From the NCBI GenBank assembly GCA_049975425.1, contig JBNGDI010000001.1, positions 62,001 through 126,000 on the forward strand: a DNA stretch of 64,000 nucleotides, in the 5' to 3' direction. The notes below the pieces were generated by a model. The model was not told the origin of the DNA. It did no database searches and was given only the letters and a program-made list of their open reading frames with translations. Below, piece after piece: positions 1 through 9,057 of this stretch. Each line of letters opens with the position of its first letter. Position 1 is the first letter of the stretch. This DNA comes from HyVt-105 sp049975425 (GTDB taxonomy: Bacteria; Bacteroidota; Bacteroidia; Bacteroidales; VadinHA17). A program made the translations under genes and the position numbers.

Positions 1-33
1 GGGACAAAATGTCAGGATCAAACCGTTTCCAGG

Positions 34-1842
34 TTACCTGAACCATTTTTCTATTTCATGTACGGGCAGAATAAATACGATGGTCTTTCCGCCCGGTGTA
101 TGATTCGGGGACTGGCAGGCAAAAAGGCTGTCTATCAGATGCTGCATTTCTTCCTGGGTAAGAGGTTTTCCGTAAGGGATGGCCGAAGCTGCTGCCAGCG
201 AACGCGCAATTTTCTCATGAGGTCCTGCCTCCGTATCTCTGCCTGTGTTTTTATAAGATTCAAGCAAATGTTCAATAAAGGGCTTCAGGTCAACGTGCCG
301 GGCGTACTCCGGAACTCCTTCCACAAGGATATTGCCGTGCCCCAGGTCGCGTATTTCGAACCCAAGCCGTTTGAGCGATTCGTGCATTTCCATCAGCAGG
401 GTATGATCGCCTGCTTCCAGTTCCAGTGTCACCGGAAAAAGATTTTTCTGTGAAACCTGCACCGACTGCTCCAGGTTGTTCAGGAAAGTTTCATATAAAA
501 TCCGCTCGTGGGCCCGTTTCTGATCGATGATCATCAGGCCGGATTTAACCGGTGTGAAAATATACCGGTTCTTGAACTGGTAAAATTGGATACCCCGGCT
601 TTCAGCTTCCCCTGAAAATGGTTCTTCCCCCGCATGTGCCCTTTCATGCAGGGATGGGTGGGGCGATAGCCCTTCATACAAGCTTTCCCATCCGGCCGGG
701 GGCCGTTCGGTGCGTGAAGGTGCGGTACCCGGAGGTGAAAAAGGATTGTACCCGGTATTGATATCGATCTGCGGAGGCTTTATTTCCTGTGTTCTTCCCA
801 GGGGCGGTATTTCGGGAACCCCTTCCCGGTCGAAATCCAGCGAGGGGGTGATGTTGAATTTTCCCAGGGCCTCCCTTACGGTAGCATGCAATATTTGCCA
901 CACAGCCCTCTCGTCTTCGAATTTGATCTCGGTTTTGGTGGGATGAATATTCACATCAATATGATCGGGAAGGATTTCAAAACAGATGAAATAGGAAGGA
1001 AGGGAATCGGCCGGGAGAACCGGTTCGAAGGCTTCGGTCACCGCTTTGTGAAAATATGCGTGACGCATGAAACGGTGATTCACAAAAAAGAACTGTTCTC
1101 CGGCGGTTTTTTTTGCCACTTCAGGTTTCCCGATGAATCCACTGATCTTTACGATGCTGGTTTCCGCCTCCAGGGGAATGAGGTGCTGGTTCATGCCTTT
1201 TCCGAAAATATGGGCGATACGCTGGCGGAGGGGTGCTTCCGGAAGCTGGTATATCTCCGTTTGATTGTGAATAAGTGAAAAGGCAACGGAAGGGCAGGCC
1301 AGGGCGGACCGCTGGAATTCTGTAATGATGTGCCTGAGCTCGGTGGAATCGGTTTTCAGGAACCGTCGCCGGGCCGGAATATTGTAGAACAAATTTTTAA
1401 CCGATATATGGGTTCCTGCCATACAGGCGACCGGTTCCTGGGTGATCACTTCCGAACCGTGAATTTCCAGAAAGGTGCCTGTTTCATCGTCTGGCTGCCG
1501 TGTTTTGGTTTCCACCTGGGCTACCGCGGCAATGGAGGCCAGGGCTTCCCCGCGGAACCCCATGGTCCGGATGGAAAAAAGATCATCGGCACTGTTGATC
1601 TTGGAAGTGGCATGCCGTTCGAAAGCCATGCGGGCGTCGGTTTCTGTCATTCCGCTGCCGTTGTCGATCACCTGTATCAGGGTTTTCCCTGCATCGCGTA
1701 CCACCACTTTTATTTCCGAGGCCCCGGCATCTATGGAGTTTTCCACCAGCTCCTTTACAACGGATGCCGGCCGCTGGATTACTTCCCCGGCAGCAATCTG
1801 GTTGGCCACTGAATCAGGCAGAAGTCGGATAATATCGGTCAT
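34..1842 (-). CDS. mutL: DNA mismatch repair protein MutL
   Basis: MutL couples mismatch recognition by MutS to strand removal. The 602-residue protein has the GHKL ATPase N-terminus: NSIDAGA at about 35-41 with E34 as the expected catalytic residue, DNGSGM near 61, RHATSKI, and GFRGEALASI near 95. After a variable, proline-rich linker (about 350-430) comes the dimerisation domain. There the endonuclease motif DQHAxxE-x4-E appears as DQKRAHERILYE: the two glutamates are kept but His and Ala are replaced, so nicking activity cannot be assumed. Length fits the family. It lies 20 bases below a small membrane-protein gene on the same strand and probably shares its promoter. Identification is secure; endonuclease status is open. 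Confidence 0.97.
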   Translation of the reverse strand: MTDIIRLLPDSVANQIAAGEVIQRPASVVKELVENSIDAGASEIKVVVRDAGKTLIQVIDNGSGMTETDARMAFERHATSKINSADDLFSIRTMGFRGEALASIAAVAQVETKTRQPDDETGTFLEIHGSEVITQEPVACMAGTHISVKNLFYNIPARRRFLKTDSTELRHIITEFQRSALACPSVAFSLIHNQTEIYQLPEAPLRQRIAHIFGKGMNQHLIPLEAETSIVKISGFIGKPEVAKKTAGEQFFFVNHRFMRHAYFHKAVTEAFEPVLPADSLPSYFICFEILPDHIDVNIHPTKTEIKFEDERAVWQILHATVREALGKFNITPSLDFDREGVPEIPPLGRTQEIKPPQIDINTGYNPFSPPGTAPSRTERPPAGWESLYEGLSPHPSLHERAHAGEEPFSGEAESRGIQFYQFKNRYIFTPVKSGLMIIDQKRAHERILYETFLNNLEQSVQVSQKNLFPVTLELEAGDHTLLMEMHESLKRLGFEIRDLGHGNILVEGVPEYARHVDLKPFIEHLLESYKNTGRDTEAGPHEKIARSLAAASAIPYGKPLTQEEMQHLIDSLFACQSPNHTPGGKTIVFILPVHEIEKWFR

Positions 1843-1862
1843 TCACGGGTCAGCTTACCGGT

Positions 1863-2147
1863 TCAGGCAAAGAAAAGAATGTAGGAAATCAGCAGCAGGA
1901 TGGCCAGAATGACGAGCAACCGCAGATTGGACTGAAAATTCGCTTTCCTTCGCGAGGAGTGGCGTCCTGTCATCATGCCCCGGTGTATTCGGGGTGTGTA
2001 CACTTCGTCATCTTTCCGGTTTACTCCCATTTCGATCTCAATATCCCGTATCCTTTCCTCGAGCTCTTCCTTGCCGGGATCGTAATATCGCGGTATATAG
2101 TTGAACCTGCGGTTCTTGTTTATTTTGAAAAAACTGGGTAATGCCAT
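1863..2147 (-). CDS. Small conserved membrane protein upstream of mutL
   Basis: A 94-residue protein starting MALPSFFKINKNRRFNYIPR. An in-frame upstream extension to 2201 exists, but the ATG at 2147 begins the recognisable conserved part and lies about 20 bases below a promoter-like element. It has a basic, aromatic-rich N-terminus, an acidic amphipathic middle (EELEERIRDIEIEMG) and one hydrophobic segment at about 76-93 at the very C-terminus, so it is likely a tail-anchored or single-pass inner-membrane protein. I recall similar proteins near mutL in Bacteroidota but know no function. It is probably cotranscribed with mutL. Confidence 0.8.
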   Translation of the reverse strand: MALPSFFKINKNRRFNYIPRYYDPGKEELEERIRDIEIEMGVNRKDDEVYTPRIHRGMMTGRHSSRRKANFQSNLRLLVILAILLLISYILFFA

Positions 2148-2166
2148 AGCCTGTGATTCTTGAAGG

Positions 2167-2174
2167 CAAAGGTA
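2167..2174 (-). promoter_or_regulatory. Bacteroidota-type -7 element for the mutL unit
   Basis: The minus strand reads TACCTTTG, an exact match to the TAnnTTTG -7 consensus, ending 19 bases upstream of the ATG at 2147. A 6-bp inverted repeat (TTTCCG at 2181-2186, CGGAAA at 2193-2198) lies just upstream, between the -7 and -33 positions. No clear -33 TTTG at standard spacing was found. Confidence 0.5.
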
Positions 2175-2272
2175 TGGAAATTTCCGCAAGCACGGAAACA
2201 ATCGGGAACAGACACCCCGGTTTCAGATACCTGCAAAGCATGTGGTGCTGATGGCCGGTGTTTCTGCCCGGA

Positions 2273-3097
2273 TCAGAATTCCGGGAGCCGGTTGCCACAG
2301 CGGTCGCAGTACCCGGCTTGTTCCCGATGGTTTTGTTTTCCGCACTGCGTGCATATTCTGGTTTTTCCGGTTTTTTTGCTATGGCTCATTTCGGCTGTTA
2401 CAATGCCCGTGGGAACTGCAATGATGGCATATCCCAGGATCATGACAAAACTGGCGAGGAAGCGACCCGCCGTGGTGGCCGGATAAATATCTCCGTATCC
2501 CACGGTGGTGAGTGTTACAATGGACCAGTAAATGCCTCTGGGGATATTGCTGAAACCGTTATCCGGCCCCTCAATCAGGTACATCAGTGTGCCAATGATG
2601 ATCACAGTGGTGAATACGCCGAATAGAAAAACCCCGATTTTCCGGCGGCTGGCTATCAGTGCCCGGATAATCACTGAGCCTTCTTCCGTGTACCTGTTCA
2701 GTTTAAAAATCCGGAAAATCCGCAACAGCCGCAGGGCCCAGATAACCACCATGCTATGGCTGCCGGCCAGAAAAATTCCCAGGTAGGTGGGAGTAATCGC
2801 CAGGAAATCGATGATTCCGTAAAAGCTGAAAATATACCTGAACGGCTTCCGAACCACCATAATCCTTGTAAAATATTCAACAGTAAAAGCAATGGTGATG
2901 ATCCATTCAATGACACGCAGCCACGTGCCGTACTCCCGGTCAACAGACGCTATGCTTTCAAGAATTACCACAACGATGCTGATCAGGATCATGGCCAGGA
3001 GGAAAATGTCGAACCATTTGCCGGCCTGGGTATCTGTCAGGAAAATAATGCGGTACCATCGTTCTCTCAGGGAACCGGAGGAAGAAGAATGTGCCAT
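2273..3097 (-). CDS. Voltage-gated (Kv-like) potassium channel with C-terminal zinc ribbon
   Basis: A 274-residue six-transmembrane ion channel. Seen: an S4-like helix with regularly spaced arginines (RLLRIFRIFKLNR, about 122-136), a pore loop with the potassium selectivity filter TTVGYGD (near 197), and S5/S6 on either side. The C-terminus is unusual: after S6 comes a short cytoplasmic tail with CxxC at 249/252 and CxxC at 264/267, a compact zinc-ribbon signature. From family knowledge it should conduct potassium across the inner membrane in response to voltage; the ribbon could be a ligand-sensing, tetramerising or structural module. It stands alone, divergent from comM. A membrane-potential or osmotic role is inference. 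Confidence 0.9.
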   Translation of the reverse strand: MAHSSSSGSLRERWYRIIFLTDTQAGKWFDIFLLAMILISIVVVILESIASVDREYGTWLRVIEWIITIAFTVEYFTRIMVVRKPFRYIFSFYGIIDFLAITPTYLGIFLAGSHSMVVIWALRLLRIFRIFKLNRYTEEGSVIIRALIASRRKIGVFLFGVFTTVIIIGTLMYLIEGPDNGFSNIPRGIYWSIVTLTTVGYGDIYPATTAGRFLASFVMILGYAIIAVPTGIVTAEMSHSKKTGKTRICTQCGKQNHREQAGYCDRCGNRLPEF

Positions 3098-3312
3098 CGT
3101 GTTTTTCCTGTAAAAGTAATGATTCGTGAAATTCCTTCAGAAAATCCGTTGGTTTTATTACATTTAACTATTCCAACCTCCTCACCATGATGCAATGTGG
3201 GAAAATATTATTTATTTGGCAATGAATAATATTTAAATGTATATAAATATAATATAAACAAAAATAAATATATTAAATATTAATATAAATATAATTAATA
3301 TTCTTTTTCATT

Positions 3313-4851
3313 ATGTTGGTAAAAACCTATGCAAGCGCAGTGCATGGTATCAATGCCACGTCCATTACCGTTGAAGTGCATGCATCGCGGGGTTTCAAGT
3401 TCCATCTGGTGGGTTTACCCGACAATGCGGTAAAAGAAAGCCAGCAACGGATTGTTTCTTCCCTGAAGACCAACGGGTTCGAATGGCCGGGCATGTGCAT
3501 CACGGTGAACATGGCTCCGGCGGATATCCGGAAAGAAGGTTCGGCCTATGACCTTCCTCTGGCTGTGGGCATTCTGGCAGCTTCCGGCCAGATCTCCGCA
3601 AAGAATCTGGAAACCACCGTGATGATGGGGGAACTGTCGCTTGACGGGGGCCTGCATCCGGTGAAAGGGGTTCTTCCTATGGCTTTGCAGGCGCGGGAAA
3701 CGGGTTTCCGGCGTCTGATCGTCCCTGAAGCCAATGCCCGGGAAGCGGCCGTAGTAAAAGGGCTGGAAGTATATGGGCTGGGGCATTTGCGCGAGGTGGT
3801 GGATATGCTGGAAGAAAAAAACACCCCCGAGCCGGTGTATATCGATCTGGAAGCAGAGTTTGAAAGGGAGGGGAACCGGTACGATGTGGATTTTGCCGAT
3901 GTGAAAGGGCAGGAAAATGTGAAAAGGGCCCTGGAAATTGCTGCGGCAGGAGGGCACAATGTAATAATGATCGGGCCGCCGGGTGCAGGTAAAACCATGC
4001 TTGCCCGGCGGTTGCCAACCATCGTTCCCCCGCTGAGCCTTGAGGAAGCCCTGGAAACCACCAAGATACACTCCGTGGCCGGGAAAATGGAGAGCAATGC
4101 CTCGCTGATGACCTGCCGGCCGTTCCGGTCGCCTCACCACACGATTTCAGACGTGGCCCTGGTAGGAGGCGGCTCCTATCCCCAGCCGGGGGAAATATCC
4201 CTGGCCCACAACGGGGTGCTGTTCCTCGATGAACTGCCCGAATTCAAGCGAACGGTGCTGGAGGTGATGCGCCAGCCCCTGGAAGACCGTGTGATTACCA
4301 TCAGCAGGGCCCGGTTTGCCGTGGAATACCCGGCCAGTTTCATGCTGGTGGCTTCAATGAACCCCTGTCCCTGCGGTTATTACAACCACCCCGACAAGCC
4401 CTGTGTATGTACACCCGGGGTGGTGCAGAAATACCTGCACCGCATTTCCGGTCCGCTCCTCGATCGTATCGATATTCACATTGAAGTGGTGCCGGTACCT
4501 TTTGAAAAACTGGGTGATACAGGGGAGGCCGAACCCAGCCGGGCTGTCAGGGAAAGAGTAACGGAAGCCCGGAAGGTGCAGGAAACCCGTTTCAAGGAAG
4601 AAAACGGGGTGTTCTGCAATGCACAGATGACTTCGCGTATGCTGAGGAAATACTGCCAACTGAACGATTCGGGTCACCTGATTCTGAAAAATGCCATGGA
4701 TAAGCTGGGATTATCCGCCCGGGCCTACGACCGTATTCTGAAAGTATCGCGTACCATTGCCGACCTGGAAAAATGCCCGGATATTTTGCCTTCTCACCTG
4801 GCCGAGGCGATTCAGTACCGCAACCTCGACCGCGAAGGGTGGGCAGGATGA
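3313..4851 (+). CDS. comM: YifB/ComM family magnesium-chelatase-like AAA+ ATPase
   Basis: A 512-residue protein with an N-terminal ChlI/Lon-protease-like domain (about 1-165), an AAA+ Mg-chelatase domain with Walker A GPPGAGKT at about 221-228 and Walker B VLFLDELPEF, and a C-terminal Mg_chelatase_C domain with ASMNPCPCGYYNHPDKPC-type cysteines. In Vibrio and Haemophilus ComM is a hexameric helicase that promotes branch migration during integration of transformed DNA; many non-competent species also carry it. The upstream 60 bases (3241-3300) contain a single non-A/T base. It is followed 47 bases later by a radical SAM gene on the same strand. Confidence 0.95.
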   Translation: MLVKTYASAVHGINATSITVEVHASRGFKFHLVGLPDNAVKESQQRIVSSLKTNGFEWPGMCITVNMAPADIRKEGSAYDLPLAVGILAASGQISAKNLETTVMMGELSLDGGLHPVKGVLPMALQARETGFRRLIVPEANAREAAVVKGLEVYGLGHLREVVDMLEEKNTPEPVYIDLEAEFEREGNRYDVDFADVKGQENVKRALEIAAAGGHNVIMIGPPGAGKTMLARRLPTIVPPLSLEEALETTKIHSVAGKMESNASLMTCRPFRSPHHTISDVALVGGGSYPQPGEISLAHNGVLFLDELPEFKRTVLEVMRQPLEDRVITISRARFAVEYPASFMLVASMNPCPCGYYNHPDKPCVCTPGVVQKYLHRISGPLLDRIDIHIEVVPVPFEKLGDTGEAEPSRAVRERVTEARKVQETRFKEENGVFCNAQMTSRMLRKYCQLNDSGHLILKNAMDKLGLSARAYDRILKVSRTIADLEKCPDILPSHLAEAIQYRNLDREGWAG

Positions 4852-4898
4852 ATCCGGTGGAAATGAATGGAGGAAACTATAGCCACCAGTGAAAAATA

Positions 4899-6038
4899 AT
4901 GGAAAATATCGCCCCTGATTTCCAGGTTTTTGTGAAACCCGTGGGAGCCCGATGCAACCTGCGGTGTGCCTATTGTTACTACCTGGATGAGGAGGAATTG
5001 CTGCACGGCAGTCAAAAGGTCATGTCATCATCCCTGCTGGAAAAATATATTGTTCAGCACCTGGAGGCTTCCGGCGGATCGCCGGTGTTTTTCACCTGGC
5101 ACGGGGGGGAACCCACCCTGGCCGGAGTGGAATTTTTCAGGCAGGCCGTTGCATGGCAGAAAAAATACAGGAGGCCGGAGCAACGGGTATTCAACGGGAT
5201 ACAGACCAATGCCACCCTGCTGAACCATGCATGGTGCCGTTTCTTTGCAGAAGAAAATTTTATGGTGGGGGTGAGCCTTGACGGGCCGCAGCCTTTCCAT
5301 GACCGGTTCCGGAAAAACCGGCAGGGACAGCCAGCTTTCCACCGCACCATGAAGGGGCTGGATCTGCTCCGTGCATACGGGATCCCTTTTGAGATTTTAT
5401 GTGTGGTGCATCGCGAAAATGTGAAGAATCCGCTGGAAGTTTACCGTTTCTTCAAATCACTGGGGACCCGGTTCATTACCTTTCTTCCCCTGGTGGAGCG
5501 CCGGCCGGGGAGCCCGGAAGGAGTAAGCCAGGAAAGTGTCCCTTCACGCGATTTCGGGGAGTTCCTGTGTACGGTATTTGATGAATGGAAAGGGAAGGAT
5601 ATTGGCCGGCTGCAGGTGCAGATTTTTGAAGAGGCACTGCGTACAGCTTTCCATCAGGACCATACCCTGTGTCTGTTCAAAAAGACCTGCGGCCGGGTGC
5701 CGGTTGTGGAATGGAACGGTGATTTTTATTCATGCGACCACTATGTGGATCACTCCCATCTTCTGGGCAACATTGGGAAAACTGACCTTCAGCACCTGCT
5801 GGACGATTCCCGGCAGCAGGCCTTCGGCCGGGCAAAAAGCGACAACCTGCCCCGGTATTGCCTGGAATGCGATGTGCTGGACATGTGCAATGGGGAATGT
5901 CCCAGGAATCGTTTTGTCAGGACTTCCTCAGGAGAACCGGGTTTGAATTACCTGTGTGAGGGGTACAGGCTCTTTTTCAACCATATAAAGCCCTTTGCCG
6001 GTACCGTGGCGGCTGTATGGAACGGCTGGGAGCTCTGA
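4899..6038 (+). CDS. Anaerobic sulfatase-maturating-type radical SAM/SPASM enzyme
   Basis: A 379-residue radical SAM protein. The cluster motif CNLRCAYC places C19, C23 and C26 on the SAM-binding [4Fe-4S] cluster. The C-terminal third has the SPASM cysteines of anSME enzymes: TCGRVPVVEWNG, then CDHYV, then CLECDVLDMCNGECPRNR. In the family these two auxiliary clusters support oxidation of an active-site Cys or Ser of type I sulfatases to formylglycine without oxygen. No sulfatase gene lies in this window, so substrate sulfatases must be encoded elsewhere. It suggests an anaerobic organism that desulfates glycans. Convergent with the dienelactone hydrolase gene. Confidence 0.9.
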   Translation: MENIAPDFQVFVKPVGARCNLRCAYCYYLDEEELLHGSQKVMSSSLLEKYIVQHLEASGGSPVFFTWHGGEPTLAGVEFFRQAVAWQKKYRRPEQRVFNGIQTNATLLNHAWCRFFAEENFMVGVSLDGPQPFHDRFRKNRQGQPAFHRTMKGLDLLRAYGIPFEILCVVHRENVKNPLEVYRFFKSLGTRFITFLPLVERRPGSPEGVSQESVPSRDFGEFLCTVFDEWKGKDIGRLQVQIFEEALRTAFHQDHTLCLFKKTCGRVPVVEWNGDFYSCDHYVDHSHLLGNIGKTDLQHLLDDSRQQAFGRAKSDNLPRYCLECDVLDMCNGECPRNRFVRTSSGEPGLNYLCEGYRLFFNHIKPFAGTVAAVWNGWEL

Positions 6039-6096
6039 CAGGGGATAGCAGGTCTCGTTAGGTAAGTCAAATACTCCATCAACCCTGTTTAGGGCA

Positions 6097-6957
6097 TTAC
6101 TTCCCTTCGCCCAGTTTTTCCTTAAAGAATTGAACCGTCCGTTCCCAGGCCAGCCTGGCTGCTGCGGGATGATACCGGTCGGGGTTGGAGTCGTTATTGA
6201 AGGCGTGTCTGGCACCTTCATAGATGAAGATCTGGTATTCGATCCCCGCTTTTTTCATGGCTTCTTCAAAAGCTTCAATACCTGCATTGATGCGGGGATC
6301 ATCACCGGCGTAATGGGCCATAACGGGAGCCTTGATCTTCGGCACCTCTGCCGGGTCGGGCTGGGCTCCGTAATAGGGTGCCGCGGCATCCAGATCCGGG
6401 GCATTCACAGCCACCTGGTTGGTCATGCCTCCTCCCCAGCAGAAACCGGTGCATCCTACCTTTCCGGTGGACCGGGGATGGGTTTTCAGGTATTTCACAG
6501 CGGCAACGAAATCCTTGACCGTATCTTCCCGGTCCAGTTGACCGATCAGGGTGCGGCCCCGGTCGGGGTCGTCCTGCGGAGTTCCTCCCAGGGGTGATAG
6601 GGCATCGGGTGCCAGGGCCAGAAATCCTTCCCCGGCCATACGCCGGTTCACATCCATGATATGGGGTACCAGCCCCCTGTTTTCATGAATAATGATTACG
6701 GCGGGGTATTTTTTCTTTCCGGCCGGAACAGAGAGATAAGCACGCACCTCACCGGTGTGCCCGGGGTAGGTGATGAACCCGTTTTCCAGTTCCGCATCCT
6801 TTCTGCCTGACTTTCCGGCACAGGATCCTGAGAGGGAAATAATGTCTGCCGAAGCGGTGGTTCCTACGGCCAGTAAAGCCATTTTTTTCATGAACTCCCG
6901 ACGTCCGATCCTGCCCCTGTTGTAATCGCTGACGAGCTGATTGATTTTCCTTTTCAC
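6097..6957 (-). CDS. Tat-exported dienelactone hydrolase family protein
   Basis: A 286-residue alpha/beta hydrolase. The N-terminus carries a twin-arginine-like signal (GRREFMKKMALLAVG, about 18-32) followed by a small hydrophobic stretch, so export in folded form is likely; tatC is in this window. The catalytic triad of the DLH family is visible: nucleophile C173 in GFCWGGG, an aspartate in YAGDDPRI, and histidine in GARHAFNN. Dienelactone hydrolase itself opens lactones in chloroaromatic breakdown, but periplasmic paralogues have unknown substrates. Single gene, divergent from the DUF819 gene. Confidence 0.9.
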   Translation of the reverse strand: MKRKINQLVSDYNRGRIGRREFMKKMALLAVGTTASADIISLSGSCAGKSGRKDAELENGFITYPGHTGEVRAYLSVPAGKKKYPAVIIIHENRGLVPHIMDVNRRMAGEGFLALAPDALSPLGGTPQDDPDRGRTLIGQLDREDTVKDFVAAVKYLKTHPRSTGKVGCTGFCWGGGMTNQVAVNAPDLDAAAPYYGAQPDPAEVPKIKAPVMAHYAGDDPRINAGIEAFEEAMKKAGIEYQIFIYEGARHAFNNDSNPDRYHPAAARLAWERTVQFFKEKLGEGK

Positions 6958-7135
6958 AGGGTTAACAGTTTGGAGGTTTTATCAATACCGGTTAACGAAT
7001 TGCTCTAATTTACAAAATAATTCCTTAATGAATTTGAATTTCCCGCAAATGTTGTTTTATTTAGCCTGACCGGATCGGCATGGGCATTTTGATCCGGAAC
7101 CATGCTTACTCTGAAACCACCCTAAACAAAAATCC

Positions 7136-8281
7136 ATGCACTATAAACTCATTATTTTACTGGCCTTTTTCATTCTGGCTCCGGTGGTGATATTGTACCT
7201 GGAGCATTATTTTTCCATTATGAAGAAGATCGGTGCAGTACTGATCTGTTATGCAGTGGGTCTGATCATTGGCAATGCGGGCATTTTGCCCGAGGGAGCT
7301 GCAAAGTACCAGGAATTAATGACGAACCTGACCATTCCCCTGGCCCTGCCTCTGATCCTTTTTTCCATGAATGTAAGGTCGTGGTTTTCACAGGCTGCCA
7401 CGGCCATGAAATCGCTGCTGCTCGGATTGTTCACAGTGATCCTCATGGTAGTGGCCGGTTTTTACCTTTTCCGCGATCAGCTTCCCGAGAACTGGAAAGT
7501 GGCCGGCATGCTGGTGGCCATTTATACCGGTGGAACACCCAACCTGGCAGCCATGAAAACTGCCCTGAATGTAGACCAGGAGCTGTACATCATGACCCAT
7601 ACCTATGAACTGGCTCTGGGAGCCCTTTATCTGGTGTTCATCCTGTCGGTAGGGCAGCGTGTATTTCTTACCTTCCTTCGTCCGTTCAAAAAGGCAGAGG
7701 TTACGGGGGAGCCTGATAACCTGGACGAAGCATTTGATTCTTACCGGGGCATTCTGCTGAGAAAGAACCTTTTCCCTATCCTGGCCGCGTTTGGCCTTTC
7801 AGTTGGGATTACGGGGGTCAGCTTTCTCCTGAGCAAGCTGTTCCCGGCCGATTTTTCCACAGCAGCTATTATCCTGCTGATCACAACTTTTGGGATCGGT
7901 TTTTCGTTTGTCCCCCGGGTGAAGAGGATCAAAATGACTTTTCAAGCCGGTATGTATCTCATTCTGATTTTTTGCCTGGTGGTGGCTTCTATGGCCGATA
8001 TCAGGCAACTGGCCGACATATCCTTTTCCCTTTTCTGGTACGTGGGGCTGGCCATGTTTGGCTCACATATTTTACATGCCCTGCTGGCCAGGGTTTTCAG
8101 GCTGGATGCCGACACCGTGATTATTTCGGGTAGTGCCCTGATTTGCTCCCCGCCCTTTGTCCCGGTAATCGCAGGTGCCCTGAAAAACAGGGAGGTGATA
8201 CTGACCGGGCTGATCATTGGGATTGCCGGATACGCTGTGGGGAACTACATCGGGGTGTTTCTGGCCTATCTTCTGCGATAG
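7136..8281 (+). CDS. DUF819 family multi-pass membrane protein
   Basis: A 381-residue, strongly hydrophobic protein with about ten transmembrane segments. Motifs seen match DUF819: NLTIPLALPLILFSMN in the first half and YTGGTPNLAAMKTAL shortly after, then a second half with a similar arrangement (ALICSPPFVPVIAGALKN) that suggests an inverted internal repeat as in secondary transporters. The middle loop (about 185-205) is hydrophilic. The family is uncharacterised to my knowledge; a carboxylate or amino-acid transporter role is only a guess. Single gene with converging LpxH-like gene downstream. Confidence 0.82.
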   Translation: MHYKLIILLAFFILAPVVILYLEHYFSIMKKIGAVLICYAVGLIIGNAGILPEGAAKYQELMTNLTIPLALPLILFSMNVRSWFSQAATAMKSLLLGLFTVILMVVAGFYLFRDQLPENWKVAGMLVAIYTGGTPNLAAMKTALNVDQELYIMTHTYELALGALYLVFILSVGQRVFLTFLRPFKKAEVTGEPDNLDEAFDSYRGILLRKNLFPILAAFGLSVGITGVSFLLSKLFPADFSTAAIILLITTFGIGFSFVPRVKRIKMTFQAGMYLILIFCLVVASMADIRQLADISFSLFWYVGLAMFGSHILHALLARVFRLDADTVIISGSALICSPPFVPVIAGALKNREVILTGLIIGIAGYAVGNYIGVFLAYLLR

Positions 8282-8307
8282 AATTTTCCCTGCCGCAGGG
8301 GAAGTAC

Positions 8308-9057
8308 TTACCTGTATTTTTTCAGTTCCACTTTTTCCCCGTTGTATACCGCGTAGGTAAAGTGATCGACCCAGTCGCCCAGGTAAATAATTTTCGAGTT
8401 TTCATTCAGTTTTTCCAGCAGGGGATGGTGCCGGTGCCCGAAAATAAAATAATCTACAGGGTCAATTTCGTTTTCCTTTCTTGCGTAATGAAACAGGTGT
8501 TCCTTATCTGCGCCGAGAAAAGGTTCGTTTTCCCGGGCTCTCCGGCTGGAATGTGACCAGGTATGACCGAACCAGAGGGAAAAATTCGGATGGAGGCGGG
8601 AGAAACACCACTGAAGGATACGGCTTCTGAAAATCCGTTTCATTAATTTGTAACCCCGCTCGCCCGGTCCCAGTCCGTCGCCGTGGGCAATCAGAAAACG
8701 GTGTTGGCCGATGCGTATGCGCAAAGGTTCGCGGTGAATGATCATACCTGTTTCCTTTTCCAGGTAGCCGGATGTCCACAGATCGTGGTTTCCTGTAAAG
8801 AAATGCACCGGGATCCCTTCATCGGTAAAACAGGCCACCTCTCCGAGGAAACGGGTAAATCCCCTGGGCACCACACGTTTATATTCATACCAGAAATCGA
8901 ACATATCGCCTACCAGAAAGAGGGTTTGTGTGCGGGGTTTGATTTCCCGCATCCAACGGACAAGCATTTTTTCCCGCGGAAGGCTCCGGCTGTGGGATGG
9001 AAAACCCAGGTGGGCATCGGAGATAAAAAACACCTCTTTTCCGGGCCGGTCAGTCAT
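8308..9057 (-). CDS. UDP-2,3-diacylglucosamine pyrophosphatase-like metallophosphoesterase (LpxH family)
   Basis: A 249-residue calcineurin-like phosphoesterase. Metal-binding motifs are in order: SDAHLG, VGDMFDFW, TGNHD, AHGDG and FGHRHHP. In lipid A synthesis LpxH hydrolyses UDP-2,3-diacylglucosamine to lipid X at the inner membrane. The DFWYEY and GHTWSHSSRRAREN segments are typical of Bacteroidota LpxH-like proteins. I start at the ATG at 9057, which overlaps the upstream stop in the arrangement ATGACTGA and so is coupled to the TlpA-like gene; an upstream in-frame extension to 9087 would lie inside that gene. LpxH proper versus a paralogue cannot be decided here. Confidence 0.87.
   Translation of the reverse strand: MTDRPGKEVFFISDAHLGFPSHSRSLPREKMLVRWMREIKPRTQTLFLVGDMFDFWYEYKRVVPRGFTRFLGEVACFTDEGIPVHFFTGNHDLWTSGYLEKETGMIIHREPLRIRIGQHRFLIAHGDGLGPGERGYKLMKRIFRSRILQWCFSRLHPNFSLWFGHTWSHSSRRARENEPFLGADKEHLFHYARKENEIDPVDYFIFGHRHHPLLEKLNENSKIIYLGDWVDHFTYAVYNGEKVELKKYR

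Noticed and set aside
3415..4140. 241-codon open frame antisense to comM
   Set aside because: Shadow frame; comM motifs are continuous on the plus strand and the antisense product shows no family features.
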